From Agrypnia vestita (Eukaryota > Arthropoda > Insecta > Trichoptera > Phryganeidae): a stretch of DNA of 64,000 nucleotides. The DNA lies in contig JADDOH010023013.1 in the NCBI GenBank assembly GCA_016648135.1, positions 186,001 through 250,000 of the forward strand, written 5' to 3'. A program made the position numbers and the translations under genes. This document shows positions 12,523 to 24,312 of the stretch, one piece after another. The first letter of the stretch is position 1, and the number at the start of each line of letters is the position of its first letter. The notes beneath the pieces were generated by a model. It searched no databases. It was given only the letters and a program-made list of their open reading frames with translations, and was not told the origin of the DNA.

Positions 12523-15338
12523 GCGTTCACTGCCCGCCGGGATGAAGCGACGTCGTTCTTCAGTTGTAATATAAACGTTTAATTGGCGATATTTTGTGTT
12601 TCGCTAATTAAGACCAAAGACTGAAAATGTTTATAAAAGAGTCCCCTAACTGAATGTTCATTTCAATTTCTTTCTTTTCCAAAATTTTGTCTCGTAAATA
12701 AGTAAATAAATGGATCCGTGTTTGCTAAATTGAATCAAAGTTTATATATTCCCATCGGATGTTGACTCTGTAAAGATTTTAATTGTAAATTAATTCAGTG
12801 TTCCAGTTTAAATTCTCAATATGCAATATGATGTCATAGGAATAATTTATATTAAAATTGCGAGTGTCGGAGAGCGCCAGACCTTACCAGATCACGACTG
12901 AAGTGGACATTCCAAGATAGACCTCTCACTCAGTATTGATTCATCTCCAACAAAAATATTCCCAATAATGAGAGGTCAAACATCTCGCTGTGTTCGCTTC
13001 GGCTGTGTCCCATTGCCTCCCTGATATATTTTCCTGTCTCCTATGCTTCTCACTCTCGGCTCTTACCACAATTTCTCATCCTCCCCATTCAATACACCCA
13101 CACCGGCCAAAGATACCTTCTCATTTTGACCTTTAAGATATCACATTTCCATAGATGTTATTCGGGCACTCCGCCTAAACGCTTCCAGTTAAAGAAATAC
13201 TAGAGAGCCTGTATTATTTTTTGTAAATTTATAAACAAAGTCATTGTCGCTCTTATAAAGTAAAAGAGGGTACCTTTTGGCGTATATATGAGTATATATA
13301 TATAATATTATCTTTGTTTAATTTTGGAATGTGGAGAGTTTAAAAAATGTGATGGTGAATTTTTATTTGTTTGCTCTTTTGGCAGGAACTTGAATTGATG
13401 AGTTTGTGTCGTACCTTTGAGTTAAGATTTACTGTCATTGCAAAAATATGTTGTTTTCTACTTAGATAAATAATGGTAAAAGAATATTTAATAATATATA
13501 GACAATCTTCAATACTCTTATAAAATATTAATTATACATATATAAATTCTGCACTAAATGCCTCTTTTTGTATGTGTACCCTTGTTGGATAGCCGACAGG
13601 TACACTGAAAGATATGGAGATTTCTTTAACTGGAAACAATGAAGAATTGAAAGCAGTTCCAATATATCTGTAATTATATGTGTCGCATTCTCTCAATCTC
13701 ATATTTGTACATTGCTTTCGTTCTCCACTTCAGAAAACTGTCCAAAATATCATGTTTACATTTGATTGTGAATGTAAAAGTTTTTTCTGTACAAACTATG
13801 TGAATTATTTATAATTATTTATTTCTCCCCATTTTTATTTTATACTTTCAAAGATTTCAAAAACACAGATTCTTTTTATAATGATTAGAAGGTTAACTAT
13901 TCAATTATAAAAATCTACGGGACAATGAACACTTATCTCTTATAAAATATTGTTTTTACGTTATGAAAGCTTATACATGTATCTCTTTTCTCAGAGTACC
14001 TAAGTTTGTCTTTGCATCTTTTCTGTCTTTATCCACTTGTTTATCTGCTTCGTGCCATCACTACCCTTACAGAAGGCCGACTCGGCTCTCTCTGAATATC
14101 ACCAATACCTTGGAGTTCTCTTCCGTTTTGCAGTCGCTCATGAAATGGTGATCATAGGACTTTGATGTTTATTAAATAGACTGAGATAATCTGACAAGAT
14201 GCCATTTCCATTTAAGTGGTTCCTCTTCTGTAGTTGAATTTGGAAAAATTATTACAGATAATTTTTACTTTAAGAAAATGGCTAAAAAATTTTGTTTATA
14301 AAATAATGTTTTGTGAAATGGGTTGATATTAAATGTTTCGTTCACCTATTAGCTAATGTAATATGGAAATACCTAAATAGTTTGTTGAATGGAATACTTC
14401 TTCACTTTTGTCTGAAATTCGGGCACAAGCTCTTTTCTTAGCAAACCCCATTTTAAGCTGCAAGTTAGAATTTCTCAAATGATAAGAATTATAACATAAT
14501 TTCACTAAATGTCATGGTTTTGGTCAGTTTGCCTCAGGAAAACTAAAAGTTGAAGACAAAAAAGTATGTTAGCAGGCTGGTGTTTGTATTTGGTTGTTAA
14601 TGAGGGTTTCTGATTTGTTATAGCTCTTTTAAATTAGTTTTTATATTTTGTGCCTTTTAAAAATTATTAAAATTCCAAAATGTAGATCAAAAAATATAGT
14701 TGGACAGATTCTCTGTGAGTGCCGTCAGCTTAATAAATAAATAAAATATTAAACCCACGGTAAATTTTTTGACAGAATGCAATGTTCACTGCACCGAGGT
14801 GGTGTTGTAATGTCATAATGGATTTAAAAAGTGTATTAGTTTAAACGATGAAACTTTATTTTATCAGAGAAATAGTTGATGACTCGATAATATGGACTAC
14901 CGCAGAGCTTCTGTAGACAAACTGAATAAACAAAATAAAGAGTAAACAAACTAGTATTTATTATTCATCATATATTTGTACATCACACATTCATACTTAT
15001 ACTATTTGTATTACCTATGGGCTATAGAAATATCCGCTGTTAAATTTATTTTATAGAAAACTGTAATGATTCCCGATTCCATACTATATCATATGGCCCG
15101 CGTATCGGATTTGATGGAAAATGAAATATACCGGAGAGTGTAATGCAATAACACTTTGCTACGTGTCTTCATATCATCAATATTAGGGTATTGTAAGAAT
15201 TATATTGAATGTTAAACTATCCCCTCCGAGATTCCTCAATATTAGACAAGGGTGCGTTTATTATCTGCGGATAATGTTTGGTGGATTAATGTACAACAGT
15301 ACACCACCATTGAGTTGAACAATCAAATATGCTAATGT
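12523..15338. other. gene-free stretch between two convergent genes
   Basis: AT-rich, apparently low-copy sequence without clear transposon structure. It separates the 3' end of the plus-strand gene from that of the minus-strand gene, so it probably holds their 3'UTRs. Confidence 0.45.
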
Positions 15339-16752
15339 TTATGTGTAGTTAGATTGTGGCCATTTGTTATTCCATCCTGACAGGCTTCGTAGACGTGCCT
15401 TCTGTAACTCAGCGGGTGTAAGCGCACCCTTGATTCTGTAGCACTCTCTGATGGTTTCATCATTAGATTCCAATCTCATCGGTCTGTAATGTTTATTAGT
15501 CTAAATTAATTCAATTATTGAGAATATGTACTGAACTGCGATGAAATGTTTAATAAAGAAAATGTATATTGTCAGATAAACTTCAATATACGTATTGTAC
15601 AATTCCAACAGATATGTTAAATAAATGTATTATTGTGAAATGGTTTTGCTATGCTTAAACATGGTGTATTTTATATGTATAGAAAATAAAGATTTTCCTT
15701 ATATTTTATTTAAAGATATAAAACTATTTACACATTCAGTATTTGCCAATAACCCTCTTGATAGCGTAATGTTAGTATAAATGTGAAGGCCATTTGATCA
15801 CCGACTAATAGTGCTACCACACGTACTTCTCTACTAATGTCCCATCAAGAGGTCATGTATAAATCAATTCTAAATTCTATACATATTGTTTTAATCATAT
15901 AGTGGAATGCCTTTTATATAATGTAATGACATTTTAACAGACTATTAGTTTCTCCAAATGATTATAGAACTTGTGCAAATATTTTTTTATATAAAATTTT
16001 TCAATTATCGTAACAATTGTCCCCGCCAGGGTTAAATCATATATTTTTTAAATGTGTTACGAACTTTATTTGTTGTCTTCTGAATAAATAAAATGATAAT
16101 AATTTCTTAGACTAAATGCAATATAAATGTATAATAAAATGTATTAGGTAGCGAACCTCCCTGTGTCGGACCAACTATTGAGAACTCTTTGATTCATTAT
16201 TTATTATTTTATAAAAAGAATGATCTGGGTTTTTTTTCCATAAATGGGTGGTTATTATTTATTGTTTCCGCTGTTTTTGATAGTAAATCTCTCAGGGTGG
16301 TATTGCTCGGATATTGATTTTAATTTATTATCTAATGTCTACAGGGATAAGGACGTATCCTGAAATGATAGCACATCACCGTAAAGCCGTGTTATATTTG
16401 TTGTGTCCATGTCTTTTCCTACGGTCGCTATTGTTCAGCTGGGCCGGGAAGTTTGGGTAAAGTTTGATCCGATGTTGCCTGTGTAGGTGAAAACATAACT
16501 TTATTGCTAATTGTAAGGAAACTCTCACTTGTAGTTACGTTGTACCAACGTCACAAGTATCAAAACAAATTATAATATTATAATATAATGATAATAATAA
16601 ATTGTAGGGGTCATTTTGGAATATTTATTGAAAATTAATAAAATGCCCTGTATTCATGAAACTGCCTTTACAATTATTTATGTCACTTCCTCTCACCCAT
16701 TGTCTGCACTGTACCAGTATGGGATCAACATCGAGGAAATACCTTCCATGTG
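15339..16752 (-). CDS. C-terminal three exons of an unrecognised minus-strand gene
   Basis: Three minus-strand exons join in frame. They are 16752-16697 (acceptor TTACCAG, donor GTGAGAGG), 16478-16380 (acceptor CCTACACAG, donor GTGATG) and 15483-15339 (acceptor ACATTACAG, stop TAA). The junction codons are GG+G and CG+A. They encode about 99 residues without a stop. The visible order is EGISSMLIPYWYSADNG, then a basic stretch (HRIKLYPNFPAQL, SDRRKRHGHNKYN), then RLESNDETIRECYRIKG and LTPAELQKARLRSLSGW. Consistent phases across three junctions and non-repetitive composition make chance unlikely. I do not recognise the family. Upstream exons should lie to the right, between 16.8 and 24.9 kb, and I could not resolve them. 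Confidence 0.6.
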
Positions 16753-16904
16753 CTGGTAACGTGAGGGCGGGTGGAGACAGTTTTAGTCAACCCGTGATAC
16801 ACAAAATCAAACAGATCTATAATTTGATTTAATACTACTTTTCCAAAATGCTAACACCACAAAATAAAGTACGGAGAGTAGCGGGCACAATCATATCTTA
16901 TACA

Positions 16905-16990
16905 AGTTACAGTTGTGGCATATGGATGCAAAACCGCCGCTATCCATATGGATTGTGGTAGTTTTGCATCCATACGGCACACTTATTCTG
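16905..16990. repeat. imperfect palindrome
   Basis: CAGTTGTGGCATATGGATGC pairs with GCATCCATACGGCACAC and a nearby CTGTAACTG, giving an interrupted hairpin of about 80 bases just upstream of the minus-strand exons. Confidence 0.6.
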
Positions 16991-17074
16991 TAACTGTAAA
17001 ATTTGTTTGTTTAATAAAATAAAATTTAATACATCCACTTGAAATTACATCAAAAGATTCATTATACCTTTAGG

Positions 17075-17350
17075 CATTACTGTAAAACCCTGTTGATTCT
17101 AAATTTGGCATGATTCAAAACTTTTAACACTTCCAGGCCCAGATTCTCAATTTCATTGTTGATTGACCTGTTTATTCAAAAACCACAGTAATTCGTAACA
17201 ATTTTCAAACTCTCAAATATGAATATTCTTCATAGAAATTTAGCCTATTTTAACAAACTTTGAATAATTCACGAATTTTGTATTTTTTTCCTTGAATTTT
17301 TAATTAGTCGCCATTTCATCCAAAGTATTTATAATATTATAAATATTTTC
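17075..17350. repeat. dispersed pogo-like repeat, family P1, diverged copy
   Basis: It starts ACTGTAAAACCCTGTTGATTC and continues with TTTGGCATGATTC. The words match the elements at 45225, 48385 and 63190 (ACAGTAAAACTCCGTTAATTC, TTTGGCATGATTTG). TIR-like CAGTAAAACyCC ends are typical of pogo-type elements. Confidence 0.5.
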
Positions 17351-17584
17351 TATTCAAAATTGAATTAAGAAAACTCCTCTGAAGGTTTTGCTACTAGCTA
17401 GCTGTACTGTATAAGTAATAATTAATAATTAATTAATGGAGACAATTGATGGGGTGAATGGAAACAAATAGATGTTAACAGTATTTTAATTCCTGCAAAT
17501 CTTTCAGCTTTAATTTTTTTTTAAATTAGATACCTAACTGAGTTATAAAGCAATGATACAAAATTACAGGACCAAACTGGTGCC

Positions 17585-17750
17585 CTCGTAGTCCAATGTG
17601 TGTGATACTCCAGTGTCTCACCGGAGGTTCCGGGTTCGATTTCCATGGAGTCACACTTGAGGTCACAATACGTCTATGTGATTTAATCGAGCCTGGGTGT
17701 TTTTGTGATGTATTTCATTACAGTAATTGGGCCTTGCGGTAGCATTAATA
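17585..17750 (+). mobile_element. tRNA-derived SINE, second family
   Basis: The head reads TGCCCTCGTAGTCCAATGTG, followed about 40 bases later by a B-box region CCGGGTTCGATTTCC and a non-tRNA tail (CCTGGGTGTTTTTGTGATG). This is the usual structure of insect SINEs with Pol III promoters. Confidence 0.6.
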
Positions 17751-18104
17751 ATTTTTTTAAATATTGAGATTTATTCAAAATTCTAAATCAAAAAGGGTTT
17801 AGAAAAGCCTGAAGAAAATTATGTATCACTTTATTGAAGGTAAACATAATGTAGTTTATATAATATACATATAGTTTATAAAATATAGGCAATTAAATTG
17901 AAAAGTATAAATATTTGATTAATTTGAATCCATTTTGATTAAATTTTAAAATATTAGACTTTCATCCTTACAAAATTTAATGTGCCCAACAATCAAACAC
18001 CGTGTAAATGGAAAACACAATATGTATCAATAATTTATTTATAACATAAAAATCTGAATCAGCAACAATCTACTTCTAGAAATAGTGATGTTTAGAAATT
18101 TTTC

Positions 18105-18300
18105 TTTTAAAATAGGGATTCAAACACGGAATACGTGTTGTATCAATATTCTCACTACCTACGTATTTTCAAAGTATGCTGAACACTTGTTCTATCAAAA
18201 TAGGATTAACTTGCTGGTTTCTTAGAACGACGACTCCCTCGAACCACTGACCGCAGGATCACCAGGCGAGAATTATATCCACTACACCAACAAGCTACTC
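18105..18300 (-). mobile_element. tRNA-derived SINE, copy 2
   Basis: Body words (GAACACTTGTTCTATCAAAATAG on minus or plus) and head (TAGCTTGTTGGTGTAGTGG on minus) align with the copy at 11300-11480. The B-box is mutated. Confidence 0.65.
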
Positions 18301-18582
18301 ATGGTCGTTTGGTCATGGATTTTCTTGTACTCAATTTATATTTTAAAAAAACAATACTTTTCTATTTCAAGAAGAGTGAGAAAATTTATTTATTGGAAAA
18401 ACTTTAAGACACTGGTTTTCCTTTATGTAACAATCTAGCCAAAGTGTTTCTACATGTGAATTGGAAAATAAAGAAAGTTTGCTTACATTTGAAGTGAGAG
18501 CAGCAGTGCAACTTGAAAAGTTCCAAACCCTAAAAATGTTGATATGAAATTTTATACTCTTTAAAAAACTCAAGTTATAAGG

Positions 18583-18869
18583 TATTAACCAGAGAGCCGT
18601 ATTTTTGCATATCTAATATATATGCAAAAATTTTATACATATCTAATATATTTATTAGATATGTATTAATCAGAGAGCTGTATTTTTGCATTATGCCATT
18701 CAGCAACTGCCATATTTATTAGATACGTATCAACCAGAGAGTCATATTTTTGCATTATGCCATTCAGCGACTGCCATGTTTTTTAGATATGTATCAACCA
18801 GAGAGCCATATTTTTGCATTATGCCATTCAGCAACTGCCATATTCATTAGATAGGTATCAACCAGAGAT
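18583..18869. repeat. 64-bp tandem repeat
   Basis: Three near-identical 64-base units (ATCAACCAGAGAGCCATATT, then TGCCATTCAGCAACTGCCAT) with partial units at each side. Unit starts are near 18666, 18729 and 18793. No coding frame runs through them. Confidence 0.9.
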
Positions 18870-18949
18870 GACCAATAATAGTTTTCTAGCCTGTTTTTCA
18901 GGCCAAATAAATAATGCAATAGTATTAACCTTGACTGACTTGTTCTTTG

Positions 18950-19110
18950 AAATGGAAAAATTCTAGTATCAACAGAAGGCATCTGCGGAAGACCTGACAA
19001 GACCAGATAAATCAAATATTGGAGGATGCTAGAACCTTCAACAACCAAAAGTGATGTGCCAGGACAAAAATGTGGCATTCTATCCTCTCTGCCTACCCCT
19101 CTGAGAAATG
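18950..19110 (+). mobile_element. non-LTR retrotransposon 3' tail
   Basis: A broken frame reads GRPDKTR and YWRMLEP near 18980-19030, followed by GGCATTCTATCCTCTCTGCC. The last motif is the same tail seen inverted at 2520 and 53730. Confidence 0.6.
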
Positions 19111-19934
19111 GAATAATGATTAGTTAATTAATTTCTAGTATCAAAAAATCAGCTAAAAAGGGAACAAAGCAGAGCAAAAATCATATAAGTTGTCTTTATG
19201 ATTTGGAAATATAATATAAGGTATAAAGGTAAGACTTATGGATAATATGGAAATACAAGGTAAGAAAAGAGGGTGAGCATAAATTTTGAATTTTTATTTT
19301 AAGCCTTCATTCATTGTTTGGCTACAAGATTTTTTAATCCTAGTGTCATCCACATATCTACGCCTGTACTCAGGGCCAGTTGCATCGATTTGGTTTATAG
19401 TAATTGTTAAGTTAAAAGCACACATTTTTACAAAAAAGGATTGTTTGATTGGTAGAATACGCAAAAATCTGTGATTTAAACTTAACTCTTACTATAAATA
19501 GGCTTGCCATAATTATGGAGCTCTAAACCAGGACAGAAAGGTTTTAAACCAGGGCAGGCACCAATTTTGAGATCAATTTGGGTGCACTGTTCGAAATTTT
19601 AAAACTCATATCAAGCATTGCTGTATAAAGTAAAAATAAATAAAAAAGTAAATATAGCCGCGGTAACTAAATCGTCTTCTTTGGAATTAATTTTTTTTTA
19701 AATAAGTGTATTAATGGATGAAAAATTTGCGTTGGCTGTTCTACTAGCTTGTGTTTGTAATATAACATTGTCCCTATGTGTCAAAGCACAATAGTTAAAA
19801 CCTCTAATAAAAGTTTTTTCGTGTACCAAGTGATATGAATAAAAGGAAGAAATGGTGCAAACTAATGAGGCATGACTTAATTGGACACTAAATATGTATG
19901 TAAAGATCAATTTGTTGTAAGTATTGATAGAACC

Positions 19935-20112
19935 TCATTTCATTTAAGAAAGACAATCGAATTAGTGTATGCAAAGCGACTCACATTGATTCACTATGTT
20001 ACAGTGTACGGGTATAAACACCAACACATGAAACAATGTACCTTGTACCAACACCAATCTACCTCGTACGCAAGGCTTACACTTACCAATTTGATTGTCA
20101 TTCTTAAATGAA
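19935..20112. mobile_element. foldback MITE, about 180 bp
   Basis: The ends TTCATTTAAGAAAGACAATC and GATTGTCATTCTTAAATGAA are inverted repeats. The centre carries related GTACGAG/CGTACGCAAG words. There is no coding capacity. Confidence 0.75.
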
Positions 20113-20304
20113 AAGAGATCTGCCTATTTCTGATTAATATAAAGCTGTAAGTACGTATCGCTTTCGTTCATAGGGCTTACCAGTTGAGGTTATACCAAAT
20201 CTTATTCTCAGATCAAAGATTCATAAAATGTATGTGTACACTAAGAGTTAATAATTGATGTAATTATTGCGCGGTCGAAATATGTAGGATATAAATATAT
20301 ACTA

Positions 20305-21165
20305 GCTGTTCATACCCGGCGTTGCACGGGTTAAGGATTAAGTTGAAAATAAATTTGTGGGGGTAAACAAAGGTTTGATCGAATGGTATAGATTTGCATC
20401 GAAAATATATCAGGGGTAGGGTAAAAGCTAAAAGGGGAGGGAGGAAATGTCACTTTTGTTACCTGCGGGGTCCTAAGGAATAATAAGTTTACAAATTTTG
20501 AGTCCGATTGGTCGAACGGTACAGATTTGCATTTAAAATATATCAGGGGGAAGGGAAGGGATAAAATAATAAGGAGAAAATGTCGCATATGTTACCCGCT
20601 GAGTACTTAAGAATAAGTTACAAAATTTTGATACCGATCGGTCAAACTGTACAGATTTGCATCGAAAATATATCAGGGGAGGGGAAAGGTTAAAAGAATA
20701 GGGGGGAAATGTCGCGTATGTTTTACCCGCCGAGTCTTTAAGAATAAATTCCCAAATTTTGAGTCCTATCGCTCAAACGGTACAGATTTTCATCGAAAAT
20801 ATATCAAGGGGGGGAAGGGTTAAAAGAATAGGGGGGAAATGTCGCATATGTTACCCGCCGGGTCCTAAAGAATATGTTTCCAAATGTGTTGATTCCGATC
20901 GGTCAAACGGTACAGTTTGCATCGAAAATATTTCAGCGAAGGGGAAGGGTTAAAAGGATAGGTGGGAAATGTCGCATATATTACCCGTCGAGTCTTTAAA
21001 AATAAATTTCCAAATTTTGAGACCGATCGGTCAAACTGTACAGATTTGCATCGAAAATATATTAGCGGAGGGGAACGGTTAAAAGAATAGGGGGAATGTC
21101 GAATATGTTACCCGCCGGGTCCTAATGAATAAGTTTCCAAATTTTGAGTCCGATCGGTATGCATA
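20305..21165. repeat. minisatellite, about 130-bp unit, 6-7 copies
   Basis: The block CAGATTTGCATCGAAAATAT recurs at roughly 130-base spacing near 20390, 20523, 20652, 20783, 20911 and 21042. Each copy is followed by GGGGAAGGGTTAAAAGAATA and GTTACCCGCCGGGTCCTAA. The left edge reads ACTAGCTGTTCATACCCGGC, a start shared by many arthropod retroelements, so the array probably arose inside one. Confidence 0.9.
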
Positions 21166-21477
21166 CATATATTTAAATAAATAATGATACATTTTTTCCA
21201 GTGCCTACTTCTGTTCACAGATTTACGTCTGGAATTGCATTATATGTTAAAACTATTTTCGACACCTGTGATTAGCGATGCGCGATTATGAGTTATTTTC
21301 ATAATCGAATGATTAGTAATCGAATGATTTTCATAATCGAATGATTAGTAATCGAATTACGAGTTATCGATTATTTTTGCGCCCAAAAAAAATATGACGG
21401 TATACTTAAAAAATGATGTATACTTTATACTATGTCTGCAAAGGTAATAACTTATAATATTCGTAAGTCTTTAAAAA

Positions 21478-21893
21478 AATAAATTTTTCAAAGGTTGTAT
21501 AAAAACCGGGGTATGTTGTTTCATTAATTAATATAAACCGGAGCATTCCTAGAGAGAAGATTGAGTATTTTTTGTTTCTATAAATATCAATAATCAAATC
21601 GGAATATTGGAATGCTTCTAGTAGACCATAAATAAAAAAAATACGAATGTACTATGTCTGCAACGTTAATAAACTACAATATTTATAGCACGCTTATAGA
21701 TATTTAGTTTGAAACAACTGTATCTGTGAGATTTTGCGTAACCTAGAGGTCAAACTCAGTTTAACCCAGGATTTACACTTATTTTGTTCAAACTTGAAAC
21801 ATCCAGGCCTTAGGGAGGCTTCGGTTTAAAATAATTTATGCAAACAACATACCCCAGTTTTTGTACAACCTTTGAAAAATATTTTTCTAATCA
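21478..21893. mobile_element. foldback inside the hAT element
   Basis: AATTTTTCAAAGGTTGTATA and CCGGGGTATGTTGTTT at the left return inverted as AAACAACATACCCC and ACAACCTTTGAAAAAT at the right, across about 415 bases. Confidence 0.7.
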
Positions 21894-22059
21894 CTTTTCA
21901 AAAGTCTATAATTTTGCACATGGCAACACGTCATTTAAACGTCATTTTAAATGTTTGACAGTGATTTTTAAATTGTTTGTTGATAATGATACAAAGTAAG
22001 TATTCATGAATTTAACGATATTCAACAGTTTATGCTGTTAATTAAATGGTAATAAACAC

Positions 22060-22505
22060 TGATAACAATGTTTTTTCAGAGAAAGCAAGCAAATTTTTCG
22101 ACAGATGACGTTCATATCGTCAGATCTTACTTCTGCACTACGCAACGAATATAATGCATACTGTCTGACAGATTTTCGAAATAGGTTCGAGATTATGAAG
22201 AAATGCGCCAGGAAGGTTAGATTATTGATAAAATTACGTGTTTTCCTACATATTTAGTCTTTGCGATTACAAAATGTTTTTTAATTTGATCTATATTGTT
22301 TTTCTTCTAGTTTCTCTGTTTATAACCTTTTCTTTGTTTGCAGGTAATAAAAGCCAAAACGACTCCAAGTGATATGCAGAGAAAAAATTATTGCAGTTCA
22401 GTTAGAGATTTTCGAAACACTACTGAAGAATCGGCAGGAAATTCACGAAGTTGTTTTGGAAAGGCATAAAGCCAAAAGAGATATGGCTTCATTTAATTAT
22501 AATTG
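22060..22505 (+). pseudogene. broken two-exon coding relic inside the hAT element, family unknown
   Basis: A first segment (about 22080-22218, after TTTTTTCAG) reads SDLTSALRNEYNAYCLTDF and RFEIMKKCARK up to a donor-like AAG|GTTAGA. A second segment from 22345 (after TTGTTTGCAG) reads VIKAKTTPSDMQRK. After a one-base slip in an A run it reads IAVQLEIFETLLKNRQEI and HKAKRDMASFNYN, then stops. AATAAA lies at 22564. The slip and an upstream frame break mean it is not functional as read. Whether this is a captured host gene or part of another transposon is unknown. Confidence 0.45.
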
Positions 22506-22599
22506 AAAGTTGTATTTTTTTTATTAAAATTTTCATTTTCCTGTTAATAGTTATATAAAATACAATAAAAGAGTTTGATACACCGAATATATTGTTTTA

Positions 22600-22935
22600 T
22601 TATTTTAATTCCACAGACGCCCTCTGTTTCTGCTGCCTTCGACAAACAATTTTCCTTACCTTTCCTTGCTCCTCAATTCCACATGGCCAAACCATGCGAA
22701 AACATTGGTAAATAACATTGAAGTTCGTTGTCCAGTGGCCATGTCACTGGCTACAAGGCTTGGTAGTAAGCTTCCAATACGAACGGACATGCTCGCACTG
22801 CCCCTCGTGATGGAAATTTATTAACAAGGCACCCTGAAGATGCCTGTTGCGATTCAGGCGAAACGTCGGTTGACGAATGATCCTTCTGAGGACCAGACTT
22901 TGACGCGGGTTACCCGCAAAGAAATTAATACTAAT
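22600..22935 (+). mobile_element. retroelement 3' or LTR-like fragment with hammerhead-like motif
   Basis: This GC-richer block lies inside the hAT element. CTGAAGA (22834-22840), a GCCTG/CAGGC stem (842-846/855-859) and GAAACGTC (22860-22867) are in the order of a hammerhead core (CUGANGA, stem II, GAA, short self-complementary stem III, then C). Such motifs are known in Penelope-like elements and related retroelements. One U is bulged next to stem II. Confidence 0.4.
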
Positions 22936-23187
22936 ATATAATATTTTCTCTATACTCTCACATTTTGTGGCCGTAAGTCAGTACAGAATAAATTCCATGT
23001 GCCGGAAGTATGCAAAGTAATTGTATGTGCAAAAAACATGAAAAAATGTCAATTTTTTCTATAAAAAAAATAGTGACGTTAAAGTATGCCTAGTAATTTA
23101 AAAAAAAATTGTAAGTCTATTCTTCGCAGTTACTTTTTTTTCAATTATCACAGAATAAACTAAACATCACATATGAACTATATTATA

Positions 23188-23712
23188 CAAGGTGTGTCAG
23201 ACCTAGTTCACAATATTTCATTGGTAGATTCCTGCCTATGTTATGAATCGAAAATATTCAGGCAACCCATGACCTAATATCAGTAGTTACGGAGATAATT
23301 AACTTCAAAGTTTGCATTTTTATACTCATCTTTTGCAAAAAGCTGGACCGTCATTAAAATAACTTAAAACAAAAATTAAAACTTTCGCTTTAACTTATAA
23401 AGATTGGTATGCTTTAACACAAGCCAAATGATTAAAACTTTTTTAAAGATTTTTTTTCAGAAATTAAAGTTTTTTCATTTTATTTGGCCTATATTAAAGC
23501 GATTGAAATTTAAATTTTTGGTATACATACGTTACTTGAATGATGGTCCAACTTTTTTTGCAGAATATTAGTCAGAAATATTGAATAGAAAAAAAAACTT
23601 TGAAGTCGATTATCTCCGTTACTACCTATTGATATTAGGTCATGGTTGCTTGAGCGTTTTTGACTCAACATAGGCAGGGATCTACCTACGAAATATTGTG
23701 AACTAGGTATGT
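23188..23712. mobile_element. long foldback element, family F1-related, copy 2
   Basis: Ends GACCTAGTTCACAATATTTC and its inverse GAAATATTGTGAACTAGGT. Internal words (GGTCATGGTTGCTTGA, TTTTTGCAAAAAGCTGGACC) match copies at 6409 and 41109. It is nested within the hAT element. Confidence 0.75.
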
Positions 23713-24139
23713 TACATTCGGTATATGCAGCGATGATAAGTTGATGCATATTAGTTATCTTAATTTGAATATTTTTGTAATAAGTTTTATTATTTTTATG
23801 ATTCTTCCGATATTTTCATTAATTTTATGACAATCGGGGTTATAATATTATTCAAAATGATATAAATAATGTACATTGGATGATATTAAAAGTAATTCTT
23901 TTTATTGTCCTCAAAAAATAAGAACAGAGCTAGGTATGCCAAATTCAATAAACACGTCTTATTTATTTAATACACCAAGTATTTCACAGCGTCATGTTAA
24001 TTCGTTATTCAAAGCCAAATAATTAAAATTTAACATACCTATTTTTTCAAAATTGCTATTCTTAAAAAAATATATGTCTATTATTTTTAAATCCCTCTAA
24101 AAATCGAAAATTCAACGTCTAACAAACAATAATATTATC

Positions 24140-24312
24140 GCTGACCGCGGCGAACATCGGACCGAATGATCATTCGAATGATTTCACTCGGCGTTGACAT
24201 TAGTTACTAATTTTATTCGAATAGAATTAGTAACTGAGTAAATAATCGAATTAATAATCGACGTCAACGGCGAGTGAATTATTCGAATAATCATTCGGTC
24301 TGAAGTTAGCCG
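24140..24312. repeat. palindrome in hAT subterminal region
   Basis: GACCGAATGATCATTCGAAT pairs with ATTCGAATAATCATTCGGTC, and TTAGTTACTAATT lies at the centre. A second palindrome (CTACTAACCATC / GATGGTTAGTAG) follows at 24550-24640. Confidence 0.75.

Noticed and set aside
19286..19474. Frame pair near 19340-19420 (minus: PEYRRRYVDDTRIKK)
   Set aside because: Open but short, with no splice sites or homologue recognised. It is probably chance or repeat.
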